Positions 22,019 to 34,500 of a stretch of DNA of 64,000 nt are shown piece by piece. Made by a program: the position numbers and the translations under genes. The stretch spans positions 189,920 through 253,919 of the forward strand of contig MU626259.1 of assembly GCA_025603075.1 (NCBI GenBank). Direction: 5' to 3'. The DNA comes from Neoconidiobolus thromboides FSU 785. Taxonomy: Eukaryota; Entomophthoromycota; Entomophthoromycetes; Entomophthorales; Neoconidiobolaceae. The stretch's first letter is position 1, and each line of letters starts with the position of its first letter. The notes under the pieces were generated by a model, which was not told the DNA's origin, did not search any database, and worked only from the letters and a program-made list of their open reading frames with translations.

Positions 22019-22257
22019 TTTAAAAAACAATTGAACCCAATTTTAAAACTTGAATTTTATATCCTCATCCAGGATTAAGAATGATTGGCTAGATTAAAGA
22101 ATAATAAAATCTCAAAAATAAGTAAAATCATTATTATAATTTATTAGTAATTCATAAATGTTAACATTAATAGTAGTTCAGTTCACACCTCATTCTTGAA
22201 GATTTTTAATTGTCCTGAATATAGACCCAAGACCAACTTTAATTTGGCTTACTTGAC

Positions 22258-23565
22258 CTAATCTTCTTTAACGTTGTTCCTACTAATTTTAGAAAGTCCC
22301 ATCAATAAGAAAGCAGGGTCTACAGGTAAATTTCTAGAGGCTTCCAACTCAGCTGTTACAGCTATTTTTGAAAGGACATTTGAGCATTCATCGGTGACCA
22401 AACTAGATTGCTGTTCAAGGCTATTAAGTGCATCATGTAGAGCATCTGCTTTCCATTCAATGTTATTAAGTGTATCTATAGTTTGTGCCATAGCTTCGAG
22501 TGATGTTGAATCAATTAGCGAATCCAATCCAATCACTTCGTTTTTAACAGATTTAACTATTTTCATGACTGAATGTTCTCCATTTTCATATTCTTGTTTC
22601 TTTTTTGAAAAATATTGATTGCTTTTCTCTAAACTTTTGGACCATAAGCTATTTTCTTCTTCTAGTCTAAATAAGATATTAATATTAGTATTACTATAAC
22701 AATACAAATATGGCTAGAGGTTACGCTTCAATTTCAGCTAATAGCTTTTCTTTTTTCTCGGAATTTTTTATATTTTGCGGATGTAAAAGGGAGCGATCCT
22801 GTTCCTTCTCGCCTTCAAATAACTATACTATATTAGCCTGAATTATGCTTTTAATATACAAATTACTGGTCGATTATACCAAGATAAATCAAGTTGTCCA
22901 TTAATTATTGCATAAAGAAGTTTCTTTTCTACTACATTAGTAACCTCATTGGCTTTAGTAAACCTTGATACTTGCTTTCCTAAATGGCGCTTGATGCACC
23001 ACGCTACAAGTTGCTTAAAGCGTTGAGGAGGCGGAATTTCTGGAGAAATAAATTGATAAAATTTGCTTATTTCTGTCGCATGATGTGGGTAGCCTAAAGT
23101 TTGAATAAATAATAATTCTAACTATATTTATATTTTATACCAAACTTTCCCGGTCCCATAGCAGTTGCTCTTTTACCACGAGTTACAAAAGTAGTTCTTC
23201 TTCGAATATCTCTACTATTCAATTCTGGTTGAAATTTGGGAGATGTTTCATTCTCGATTGGCTTTATTTCATTCAATTTATCTTCAATCACCTTTATTTT
23301 TTAGATTATATAAAATTGTTTATAAAATACTCTTTTACTTTAGGATTATTTGATATTTTAACTCTCTTGGGTTCTGTTGTTTTTTCAGTCGTTTCTTTTT
23401 CACTTTCATTTGGGATTTTATTTTGTTGAGAATTACGCTTCAAGTCTTCATTAATAGGAGAAGCATGAATCTCGTTAGTGGAACCTTATAAATAATAAGT
23501 TAAAGTTAATTTACGTGATGATATTTACTTGAAAGTGGTTTTAATATTGATTTACGTTTCCCCAT
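22258..23565 (-). CDS. DSN1: Kinetochore protein Dsn1 (Mis12/MIND complex)
   Basis: Subunit of the Mis12 complex linking centromeric chromatin to the Ndc80 complex. Six exons on the reverse strand: 23529-23565, 23339-23484, 23141-23291, 22867-23093, 22725-22822, 22258-22666, in consistent phase, giving 355 residues. The diagnostic block is RDIRRRTTFVTRGKRATAMG, then GYPH and FYQFISPEIPPPQR followed by FKQLVAWCIKRHL, matching the Dsn1 pattern of a basic Ser/Thr motif, a PH pair, then P-x-P-x-R ahead of a helical LLxWCxxR. The C-terminal half (LEEENSLWSKSL onward) is coiled coil. The N terminus starts MGKRKSILKP and is basic. One acceptor is AAAG rather than TAG, used elsewhere in this window too. 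Only the last exon is conspicuous as an open frame, so the gene is easily missed. Confidence 0.82.
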
Positions 23566-24598
23566 TTAGACCTAAAGTTATGAATACCTTTGAGTTTGTT
23601 AAAATGATAATGTTTTAAAAATAGCTGTGACGATAAAGTTAAAGGATCATTATTATTGGGATTTTTTTTAGTTATGTGTTGTATATGATGTCATTGCTGA
23701 AAAATAAATTTAAAATATCTAAAAATACAAGAATAAAGAACCATTTGTTGAGTTCAAATATGCTGAATTTATATTTACTGGTGTCTCGAAGCTCTTAATA
23801 CCATACTACATGCTTCTTATAGCTAAGTTTTTATAAGCCCACTTTAACGATTATACTTAAATATTGTGTAAAGCTTTTAAAAAAATATCTATGCATATTA
23901 TTGATACTTAAATTAGCATATAGTAATGCAAATAATTTATATTTGAAATCTCTATCCTCTCGTTAACAATAAACAACAGTAATAGCACTAGCAATTTTCA
24001 TATATTACACTATGTGTTATTAAATTGACTCTGACAGGTATCAACTTAAATTTTAACTAATGAAACCGCTTAGTCATTTGCTGTCAGAAGGTATTACTTT
24101 ATAAGAAGGAGAATTGATAATCTATCATGTCTATCTGATTGTCTATCAGAGTCAATTTAATAGCGCATAGAGTAATATTGTAGCTATGAAGCTAATCGTT
24201 TCAATGATCCGTCATCTAAGTGGTTTTTATTTTAAATAACCCAAGTTTATTTTATTACTAAGTATAGATTTTAAAAATCTATGTAAATAACTAATATTCT
24301 TTTATGGCTATAATATCAATTTTTCATTATAATCTGAAACATTCAATAAAAAATCTCATGTAATTGAAATTTTATTAAACAAGTCCCAACTCATAATAGA
24401 GCAGCTTACAGTTAGATATCTTTTACTGTTTTTAATTCAGAGTTTAAAAAAATTGATATGAATCTAAGGAGATAAAAAAAGGTATAATTGTTATACTCAT
24501 CAAAAAAAGTAAACTGCAAAAACAACAAATATTTAAATGCAAATTACTAGATTACATCAATTGCATTTAAGAAATGAGGTAATTTAAAATCTCAATTT
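23566..24598. other. Divergent intergenic region with an inverted repeat
   Basis: About 1 kb between divergent genes. It contains an inverted-repeat element at 24002-24179; the remainder is unstructured AT-rich DNA that must include both promoters. Confidence 0.6.
24002..24179. repeat. Inverted-repeat element C (about 178 bp)
   Basis: The left arm reads ATTACACTATGTGTTATTAA then ATTGACTCTGACA. The right arm (24142-24179) is its near-complement (TCAGAGTCAATTTAATAGCG, CATAGAGTAAT). The arms are about 35 bp with a ~105-bp unrelated centre. Not related to families A, B or D. Confidence 0.75.
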
Positions 24599-25089
24599 AT
24601 GAAAAGAAATTTATTTCTTAAAGAAATGGATAAACAAGCGTATGAAGCCAAAATCAAAGAAGCAAAAGATTTATTTGACCAGGTCAATTTAAGAGTAAGA
24701 GAAAGTATACCTGAATATAATAGCATTTATACATCTTGTTCTGGACATATAAGTAAGCCATTTTTAATTCTCTTTTTAATTTTATTTAAATTATTATAGC
24801 TGAGTTGGAGCAATGTATAGCAACCAGTAATCATGGCGCCAGTGTCGACTGCCAATCTAAAATAAAAGGATTGAGAGATTGTACAAATCAAGCAAGTTGT
24901 CCAGAAGACTTTAAAAAATATTCTCAATGTTTATCAAGCGGTAATAAGGACTGCACTGCATTAGCAAAAGGACTTAATCAGTGTTTAAATAATTTGTCAG
25001 TAAGAATTATGGAAAAGAGTAAAAAGGAGTTAGAGGCTTTAGCTACTAAAGAGCAATTAGAAAGTTTGAAAGGGTTTTTACCAATTTAA
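24599..25089 (+). CDS. Four-fold Cx9C protein (predicted mitochondrial intermembrane space)
   Basis: Two exons, 24599-24752 and 24800-25089, give 147 residues; an alternative start lies at Met10 (MDKQAYEAK). Splicing creates a regular array of four Cx9C motifs: C-SGHITELEQ-C (split by the intron), C-QSKIKGLRD-C, C-PEDFKKYSQ-C and C-TALAKGLNQ-C. Twin Cx9C proteins fold in the mitochondrial intermembrane space by Mia40-driven disulphide relay. Four motifs in one short protein recall complex I subunit NDUFA8/PGIV, but I do not see enough outside the cysteines to assign it. The N-terminal ~45 residues are a charged helix without a presequence, as is usual for this class. Confidence 0.85.
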
Positions 25090-25601
25090 ATTAGATTGAA
25101 ATAAATAGATTTAAATTTAAAATAGATGTATACAGTTTATCAAATTTGTTACATTTCAGACACTCTCATTCAAATTTGTCGCTATTTTTTTACCTGAATT
25201 TAAAAATACAGGATTATATATAATCCCTAAATTCAGGTGAAAAAAAGTAAAAAGCATATTTAAATGAATGGTATACTGAAACGTAACAAACAATCTAACA
25301 TAATTTTTATAAGTATTAAATGAGAAATTTTTTCAATTATTCTAAAAGCGCTTAACTTATAAAATGATGTACTCTTGACATTAAAAAAAATAAAGCAATG
25401 AATGTGTATATAAACTATTACTAATAAAACAAAATAAAGCTACACATAAATAGACTTCAGTAAAAATAGCACAAGGATGAATTATTTAATGATGAAAAAG
25501 AATAGAACATCCAAATATATTAATACATTTTCTTACTAAAATATTACAGAAATTTGCAGTAAAATCTAAACATTAAAGTTATTAATAATTAGCAGTATTA
25601 T
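25090..25601. other. Intergenic region with a long palindrome
   Basis: About 510 bp between convergent genes, almost a third of it occupied by the palindromic element at 25141-25292. Nothing else is recognisable. Confidence 0.7.
25141..25292. repeat. Palindromic element D (about 150 bp)
   Basis: The whole segment is an imperfect palindrome: outer arms CAAATTTGTTACATTTCAGA versus CTGAAACGTAACAAACAATC, inner arms TTTTTTACCTGAATTTA versus TAAATTCAGGTGAAAAAA, and a perfect centre GGATTATATATAATCC at 25211-25226. It lies between two convergent gene ends and would form a long hairpin in RNA from either gene's read-through. Confidence 0.85.
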
Positions 25602-28463
25602 TTAAAACAATTCAAAGTCGCCAGAATCTGCTTCACTAGATGTTCTGTTGGCGGAAGGAATATGAAGCTCATCTAGTAAACCTGAGCTAGCTGGATCTTC
25701 CATAATATTAAAATCGTTTCCAAAACTTTGAGGTTCATTAGGACAGGTTAGGATATCATGATCACGCTGGCCACACGAGGTACAAAAAACAGAATCATCC
25801 ATTTCAAATATATTAGAATCATAGTCTATATTCTTTGATTCGTTAGCAACATGATTGCTTTCTTCATAATTGTGCTCTTCTTCTTGGCCTATTATTTGAT
25901 TGAATTCTCTCTCATACTCTTCATTCAATTTAATACTTTCTTCCAAATCAAGCTCAAGTGCCCTTATTTGATTTTCTTTATTTTCTATCCTGGTCAATAG
26001 ATTATCATTTTCATTTTGTAGATCCCTATATTTCTCCTCATACATCAAAATTGTTCGATAGTAATCCTCTTTATCTTGATTCTCTGATGCAGCATCTTTT
26101 AAAGCCTTCTTGTATGATTCAGCCCTCTCAGATTGGAAATCCATCTCTTTTTTAAGCTTGACGACTTCATTTTTCTTTTGTTCTAATTCATTGTAAACCT
26201 TTTGGAATTCTAACTCAGATTGATCGATTTTATCAATAAGCTCATCTTTTTCTGAAACTAAGCCCTCTAATTGTTTATTCAATGTTTGTTCTTTTGCTTG
26301 CATTATTTCTTTCATATTTCTTAGCATTAAAATTTCTTTCGTATTTTCATCTAAATCCTTTCCTCCTTTTTCTAAATCGAATTTAGTTTTTTCAGATACT
26401 TCAATTAGCCTTTGATTTTCATCTTCTAGAACACGGATCCTGTTTTGTAGATCGGCTACTTCTTGCGCTCTATCCTCTTTAGGTACTTCCAATTGAACTG
26501 AATCCTCAAATCCATATAGCGAATCGGATTTATTACGCTCTAAAGTGTCCTTTAAGACTTCATTCTGAGACCTCAACATATCATTCTCTCTCATTAATGC
26601 ATCTATATCTGGCCTTGAATCATCTTCATCGGATTCGGATTCCTCATCGTCTTCATAATCTTCATCAGATTCGTTTGCTTGACTTTCGTCACTTTCTTTA
26701 TACCTCTCAAGTGAAATATTTAATTCTTCTATTTGTTCTTTGAGCGTTTTATTTTCTGATTCTAATTCTTTAACAAGCTGTCGATCTTTTTCAAGCTCCA
26801 TTTTGTGATCATTTTCGTACTTTTCAAGCTGGATGTGTAATGAATCAATTTGATCTTGGTAGCTTCTTAATCGTTCTTTAAGTTGAATTGCTTCTTTCTG
26901 TGCTTGATCCAATTCATCTCTTAATTTCTGATTAATTACTTCCAATTCACTATACTTTTTAGAATTTGAAGCTGATTTAACACTTTCTTCATTTAATTTA
27001 TCATTCATTTCATCAATTTCCTTCTTGTACTTCTTCTTTAAAGCTTCAAGCTCACTGGAGATACCATCATCGTTTTCATTCATATTAAAGCTTTGCTCTT
27101 CTGTTAAAAGATTTTGACTGGTTTCTAATTGTTCCTTTAAATCTTTAATTAAAGACTCTTTCTCAAGGACTTGGTGTCGTAAATCTTTAATCTCTTGCTC
27201 TAATGTGTCAACCTTAAGAGTATTGCTGTATAAATTCTCAAGTTCCTTCGCATCCTCAGGTTTTCTAGGGCCGTTTAGTTTGTAACCTTCTAATTCCTTA
27301 TTTATAATATCTAAATCTATCTCATTCTTTTGTAACTTTTGAGTGAGCTGTAAAATTTTGTTATCTTTTTCGGATATTGATTTTAAAAGTGTAGCATGGT
27401 TTAGTTGACCAGATTTAGTTGGACTTTGAGTTGATTGTGCCTTTTCTCTAGCTTTTTCTATAAACTCTTTTTTGATGAATTGTACTACTTCTAAATTAGC
27501 CTGTCTCTTTTTTAATTTCAACGCTAATAAGTTATTTTGTTTTTGTACTAATGTCAGCTTCGATCTTAAGTTATTCACCTAACCATACTTGATTAAAAAT
27601 GTAATACAAAATTTTGGCTAATTAATTACCGTGTGGTCAGAGCTAGTTCCATTAGCATCAATTGGAGTTTCATTTGAAAGCGAAGAGTTAAGGGAGTCAG
27701 TTCGACTTAAATTTTTAGTATGGCCTGGCTCTTTTTTATTAATTGGAGAAAGTTCAGGGTTTTCAAGGTTGCAAAGTTTTTGACTAAGTGAAGTTGGATC
27801 CTTTGGTTCATAATTGTTTTCTATCAATGGACCCAAATTGGATGTTTCAACTAAAGGTGCAATCTTTCGATAATCAATGAATATACCGCTATTCTCTGGG
27901 CAAGTAAAATAAGTAACTCTAAAATTGTTTGTAAATACAAAATTAAATTTATGAAAAAGTAGTTACCCATCAATACTTCCATTGTTTTTTCCACTACCAA
28001 TAGAATCTAATTCAATACCAGCCCATATGCCTTCTTTAAATCGTGTTGGTCCTAAATACCTTAAAGTACCCTTATAATTTCCAACTAAAGTGTAAACCCT
28101 TGTTCCAATTGGGATCCTTCTTAAATTTCCTTTCACGTTAAGTGAACTTGAGGATAATGATGAAAACGTTGAATGAACTTGAGGAGAAACATTAGTTGGA
28201 GGTGGTAGGGATGCCCTTTTATTATATATAGGACGTACAGATTTAATTTCTGGAGAACCTGATTGAGAAGGATAAGATGTAAGAGGGTATTGTAAATTGT
28301 TTAAGTTTAAACTATTACGCGAGGCTTGAGGTAACCTTGATATATATGGTGGTGAAGCTGGATTAGTATGAGGATTGCTACTAATTCTTCTATGACCATT
28401 TGCTTGTGTCATAGGCTTTGTTTCCTTTTTCCTACTTTGACTTGACAATGGGATACGTGACAT
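25602..28463 (-). CDS. CLIP-170/Tip1-type microtubule plus-end tracking protein
   Basis: Three exons, complement 27967-28463, 27630-27918 and 25602-27578, in consistent phase, give 920 residues. After a Ser/Pro/Arg-rich basic N terminus comes one CAP-Gly domain (RIPIGTRVYTL, GTLRYLGPTRFKEGIWAGIE, then NGSIDGVTYFTCPENSGIF across the first splice), which binds the EEY/F tails of tubulin and EB1. Residues ~265-860 form a long heptad coiled coil for dimerisation, with an Asp/Glu block near 26590-26700. The C terminus has a zinc knuckle CTSCGQRDHDILTC (C-x2-C-x4-H-x4-C), as in CLIP-170 and fission yeast Tip1. The third exon begins with GTG, which is an internal Val codon and not a start. Animal CLIPs have two CAP-Gly domains; this one has one, like the fungal proteins. 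Confidence 0.9.
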
Positions 28464-29997
28464 GATAGTTACCTTACCAGTTAATTAGCAACTTAATTGA
28501 GATGATTTCTTTTATCCACTTTTTTAGCCACTTTTATAAATTTTAAAAAATAGGAAGTATCCAATAAAAGGTTACTGTAAGATCACTCACATACATCTAA
28601 TTGGATTATGGACAAATTTGCAATTTTAACGGACATTTCCGAATTAGTTTATCAAAAGTTGGAGTAATTATTTTTGTAAATAAAATATAAAATTTCCTAA
28701 TTAATTCATTATTAAAGACTTGCTAAACAGCTAAGTATAATAAACATTGAATTTATTTAACTTTAAGATTTAACTCGATCACCTTGTAGTTAGTTTTAAT
28801 TCAAATCTTTTAATGAATGCCATGCTATTATATAGAGACAAATCAACAAAAACAGATAATAAAATTTTTAATTTTACTCATCAATGATTTAGTATCAAAC
28901 TCCAACTCAGCTAAAATACTATCGTAACTATAAGTCAAAGTACATCAAGTCATCACTAATTTGAACTTTAATAATCAAACATTTTTCAACCTTTAACCCT
29001 TTTATCCCCATTTTTTCTGTTCTACAATCTTATATTTTTTACCATTTGATTCACAGATAGTCAAATCATAAATGAGCCCTTTCTTTGTACAACTTCAGCT
29101 AAAATTTGAGACTAAGTCTCATTTTCTATTAATAACTTTTTATCATTTTCAGCATACATTTTAATTTTAAACATTCTCTGGTGTACTTTATACTACGTTA
29201 ATGTACAAGGTGTTTTTTTGATCGACCATCTCGATTTACACATTCCAAATAGAAATGAAAAAGCAACAGTAATATAAGGCTTGTTTTTTTACTGCTGAAC
29301 AATATTTTGCTAACGTAATGCCATTATAATACTCGGAATAGTCTGGTAATTTATCTTCATTTATGTTATCCAGAAAAAATATTTAAGTTTTAAAACTAAT
29401 GCTCTTTTTATATCAATTTTATATTCAATGCCTTTATTTATGTTTCTGTACTAATATGACTGGTATATAACTCAATTTAAGTCAAAGGCTCAATGTTTTC
29501 CAGTTTTATTAAATGTAAATTGTGTAGGAATGTTCAAATTATTTCAGAGTTTACTTAATTAACTCAAGTTTAAAGTTTTTAAATTTCCAAGTCCTTGACA
29601 TGTGATTAGCTAAATTTGAAAAAACTAAAAAATAAAGGTTTAACTCAAAAAACTTAACTATCTTATTCTTTTTAAATAATCAATTTTTTTATTAGAATAA
29701 AAATAAAATGAACTTTAAAATCTTAGTACAATAAGGAGAAATATATTATGTAAACATTATAGTTCATTATAATAATTTTAGTAGCTATTTATAATAACCC
29801 AATGTTCATACCATTTCATAATAATAATTTTAATTAAATAATATATATAATTAATGTTTTGAAAGAAAAAAACAAACTAACAAATAGCATTATTATTAGT
29901 TATAGTTTCAGTATATTTTTTTGATAAATATAAAAATTCTAGATTTAATATTAATAGAAATCATTATGATTATTTAAAAATAAATAATAATAGTAAA

Positions 29998-30099
29998 ATG
30001 AGGATGGATTTTTCTGTTTAAGAATTTTACTAACAATCTTTCTATTCAAATAGCACTTAAAAGATAGAAAAGGTAATGAAATAAAAAAAACACCCCCAT
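29998..30099 (-). repeat. MITE-like family A, copy 7
   Basis: Reverse sense: ATGAGGATGGATTTTTCTG at the left, AAGAATTTTACTAACAATCT inside, and ACACCCCCAT at the right. Well preserved interior. Confidence 0.85.
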
Positions 30100-30379
30100 A
30101 TCATTATCTAGTACCTGATAGATTAGTTTTTTTAATTTTAGCTTGTTTTACAATAATAATAATAATTTTAAAAGTTTTAATATTTATTAAGTAAATAATT
30201 TATAAGTAATGGAAATAACTTATTAAATACTAATACTATTTAAACTATCGATAGGTGAGTTAATGAATAGTTAAAGAGCAAGTAGTTATAATAAGTGGAG
30301 ATTATTATTATATTAGTTGTATTATATAAAAAAGCTAGTTATAGTTTTAAGACTAACCACTCCCTCCCATCTAACTATT

Positions 30380-30478
30380 CGGAGATGTTTTTTTGACTTC
30401 ATTACTTTTTCCATCTTTAAGCACTATTTGAGTGGAAAAATTGTTAGTAAAATTCTTAAATACAAAAATACATCCCTA
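30380..30478 (+). repeat. MITE-like family A, copy 8
   Basis: CGGAGATGTTTTTTTGACTT at the left, AAGCACTATTTGAGTGG inside, and ATACATCCCTAT at the right. Forward sense. Confidence 0.85.
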
Positions 30479-30705
30479 TTTATTAACTTAATAATATACT
30501 AATGATATAATTATAATATTAAAACAATTTATTCATTTGTTTAATAATAAATTTACAATATTAGTTATAAAGCAGTTAATAGTAAGTATTCTTTAATAAA
30601 GTTTTATAAGAATATTTATTTATGTATTAAAACTTTCGCTAATATTGTATTCAAAAATGTTTATTTATATAAATAAATGACTATATTTAATAAAATAATG
30701 TTACA

Positions 30706-30734
30706 TTTAATTTAATTTAATTTAATTTAATTTA
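30706..30734 (+). repeat. TTTAA pentanucleotide array
   Basis: About six units of TTTAA in a row, a simple-sequence repeat. Confidence 0.9.
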
Positions 30735-31529
30735 GATTAAACTGGTTTATTTTATTTTTATTAATTTCTGAATTATTAAGTTTGTTATTATGTTTAATTC
30801 ATGTTTCAATATTATAACCTCCAATAAAACTTAATAAATAATACAACTTTAAATTCTAATTTGAATGAAATGTTTATTTTTATCTTATTTAAACACAAAA
30901 AGATATGAGATGTTTTTTTATCATATTGCTAATTTTTTGAACTTAAACAACTAAAAAATATTCAAACATTTTAAAAGCATTCATGTTTTTATTACTTATT
31001 AAATTAACTATAATATATTTGGTATTTAAGCTTTAAAAATAGAAAAATAGTCAAAAATGAAAAGTCTAATTCCACATTTTAAGGATAAATGATCTATTTC
31101 TAAGGTAGTGATAGGCAGTCATTCAATATTTCTTTTACAATAATACGTGTTGTTAAAATGACACCAGCATATAATAAAGTAGAATTTGTCATAACAAATC
31201 GTTTGATTCCAGCCAGTTGAATTTTAGGGTCACTCACGATGAAGGAAAAATCAAAAAATTAATTAACTGGAGCTAAATATTTCGTTATGGCAAGTTCTAT
31301 TTTATTATATGTTATGGCTACTTTAATAACGTGGATTATTGTACATTTGAAATCCGTGTTTTTTTGAAAATTGTTTTTACTTTTTAACAATCTTTTTTCT
31401 CTATCCACCAATCAAAATTCAACTTAATTTTATTATATTAGCTTACATTCTGGTCACCACTTAAAAAATCAGAATTCTTTTTATAGTTCTTTTTTAACTA
31501 CTCTTTTTACATAGACTATTTCAATAGAA

Positions 31530-34500
31530 ATGAACAATCCAAATCAAGGATCTGGGCCGCCAAATCAAAATAGGTAGCATAATTATTTTTATCTTAACCA
31601 AACTAAGAATATTCTAGTGGCCAGTCGACATCTGGAATATTTAAAGCTGCAAAAAAGAGATACCAACCTGGCGTACAAAGTACAAACATTATTATACCAA
31701 AGGCTGAAAGCTTTGATAGGCATAGCTCAGAGAACTCGCCTAGTAGTATAAGCTTTCCACCAGCTCCACAGCCTAATCCCATAGTTCCAAGTTTTGGAGA
31801 TCCTAGCAAAATTCCACAATTCGGTAACTTTAATGTGCAAAATACTGCTAGGCCAGGTTTTCCGCCTAGAACCGTTAGTAATATAGAAAAAGGGAGCCCA
31901 AGTTTTGCACCTTCAAGCACCACCTTTGGCTCAAGTAAGTTCTACTTTTATTAAGTAATTTTTTTAAAATAATGTTAGGTTTTGGCGGAATTAAACCCTC
32001 GAGTTTATTTGAAGCGAAAGGTGGAGCTTCTATAACCAATACGCCAAATAATGATAAACCAAACGATGTAAAAACAACTGGTTTTGGTTTTGGATCAACA
32101 ACAGGATTTAAAGCAGCTGGTGAAAAACCAAATATATTTGGAGGCGAAAAAACAGCTAAAAGTGATTTGATATCTAAAAATTCTCCAGGAATTAAATTTG
32201 GAGAATCCAATAATCTTTCCCAAACAACTTCAGATAAACCACAAGCCACTTCAAGCTTAAGTTCCTTTACTAAACCACCACAAGGTTTATTTGGTTCAAA
32301 TACGATTGAAAAACCTAAGGATAATATCTTTAACTCATCTACAAATATAATTGATAAATCTAAGAGTGGACTTTTTAACTTACCTATAAGCACAGATTCA
32401 GGCGGACTCCCACCTCTTTTTGGTTCAAATAATAAAGCTGGACCTTTACCTTCAGCAACATCAATTAGTTCAATGAAAAAGAAACGAGGTGCGGAAGATG
32501 ATGAAGACAGTGATTTTAATAACAAAAGAATCGTGAACCAACCAATTTTTGAGGCACCTGTTAAGGCTGTGGAAAGTTCTCAAAAGGTTAACCAAAGTGA
32601 AAGTGGTCCAAGTTTATTTGAGACAAAAGGTAAACTTATTGTATATAATTTGAAACAAAATTAAATATTTAAAATAGGAAACCTTTTTGGACATCAAATA
32701 GATAATAAGATCAATCAAAGTGGAGCTGCCAAGGTAAATACCCAAAGCCAAAAATCAACTGCTAACCTTACTTCCATTGAGATTAAAGACCCACCTTTAA
32801 GTGAAGTACTGGCTACAGGGTTTAAAGCATCAAAATTTACTGTAGATACTAAAAGAGAGATTTATAGAACAGCATTAGCAAAAGCATTTGAATTAGTTAT
32901 TAAAGAAAACTTAAAAGACACAAAAAGACCATTAAAGCTAAAAGATAATTTAAGGACTTATTTAATTATAAACCAAATGATGGAAAGTGTATATTTGGAA
33001 GCAGAAAGGAATGAAAAGGAAAAAATGGAAGCTTCTAGACAAGCCATTAATACAATGCCAAGTTCAAAGGAGATTAATAAAGTTAATCCTTCTATAAAAT
33101 TTGGGAGCGCTAAAGATTCAGCTGTAAATATAAACACAACTAGTAGTAAAGATAATGATGTATCATCAATAGGACCCAAATTTGGAAGTAGTTCAGGGCC
33201 CCACAATCCTACTATAAATCAAAACCAACCTCCTCCAAAAGCATTTACATTTGGTTCACTTCCTACTACACAATCAAATCTATCAGTACCAGATGCTTCA
33301 AAGAATTTTCTTGTAAGCCAAACCCAAGCTCCTTCAAAAACATTTACATTCGGTTCGCTATCCACTGTAAAACCAAGCTTACCACAGGCAGATGCTTCAA
33401 ATAGTTCTACTGTAAGTCAAAGCCAAAGCTCTTCAAAGGCATTTACATTTGGTTCACTTCCTCCTATAGAATCAAAACCACTACCATCAAGTACTTCAGC
33501 TTTACTTGGCACTGCATCAACAAATGATGGTACTTCGAAATCTACAACCACTTTTCAATTTGGCTCTAATCCAATTGCAGCAAATAACTTTACTTCAAGT
33601 AATACATTAGAACCAGTTAAGTCAATTTCAACCCAAAACCCATTTTCTTTCAGCTCTAATATTTTTCAAAATAAACCTTTGATCCAAACATCTAAGCCAG
33701 AAAGTGGAAACAGCATTTCAAATGAGATAGGTTCTAAAGATAATGTACAGAATGAATCTGATAATGAAGAATTAGAAGAAGGATTTAAAGGGGAAAGAAC
33801 AAATGATGAATTAATAAAAACTGGTAAAGGAGAAGAAGAAGAAACCAGTCTATGTGAAGCACGTACTAAGCTGTTCCAGTTTAATAAAGAAAATAAAAGT
33901 TATGATCCACTAGGAGTTGGTATTATTAAGGTGAATCATAATATTAAGACTGGGAAGTATCGAGTTATCTGTCGTTCTGAAGGATCAGGAAGCTTATTAT
34001 TGAATTCTTATGTACTTCCAAATTCCATTGAAGGTAAAGAAGCTAAAAGATTTAAATTTAGAGCAATTAATTTAAAGGGTGAATTATCTTCTTTTGCTGC
34101 TATGTTTAATAAGCCGGAAGATAATGATAGTGTTAATAAAGGTTTTGAATCAGCACTAAATAATGAAAAAAATCCTGATTCAAGCAATTCTACAAATAAT
34201 GTTCAAGCTGAAAGGACTGAAGGAGATAACAAAAAGGATGACTCAGAAAATGATGATGATGATGAAGAGTATAATGGAGAAGATGATGACGAAGATGATG
34301 ACGAAGAGCTTGAAAGAGATTCTAATGCTGATAACGATGATGAAGGAGAAGTTGAAGAGATTTCACCTCAACCTGAATCGGGTTCTGAAACGAATGATAC
34401 CAAAGCTTTAACTTTATTTGCCTCTTCGACTAGTAATTTATCTTCTAAATTTAATACTGTGGAATCAAAGTCCTTTTCATTTGGTTCTAACCAATTTTCG

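Larger units (their letters stand above)
28464..31529. other. Long divergent intergenic region
   Basis: Three kilobases between divergent genes. It holds MITE copies at 29998-30099 and 30380-30478, a short TTTAA array at 30706-30734, and a fragment near 30906-30925 resembling a truncated MITE end. No coding sequence is recognised. Confidence 0.7.

Noticed and set aside
22019-22030. A longer MTRR start (MFFK...) upstream of the ATG at 22018
   Set aside because: The upstream codon is TTG, not ATG; the in-frame ATG at 22018 gives the normal flavodoxin N terminus.
27570-27578. A possible separate coiled-coil gene starting at 27578
   Set aside because: The first codon is GTG directly after a splice acceptor, and the exon joins in phase to the CAP-Gly exons.
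30906-30960. A possible extra MITE copy (GAGATGTTTTTTTATCATATTGC)
   Set aside because: Only the left ~20 bases resemble the family; the interior and right end are missing, so it is not counted.
31603-32525. Reverse-strand frames opposite the nucleoporin N terminus
   Set aside because: Shadows of the forward FG-repeat exons, which splice in phase and continue the conserved protein.
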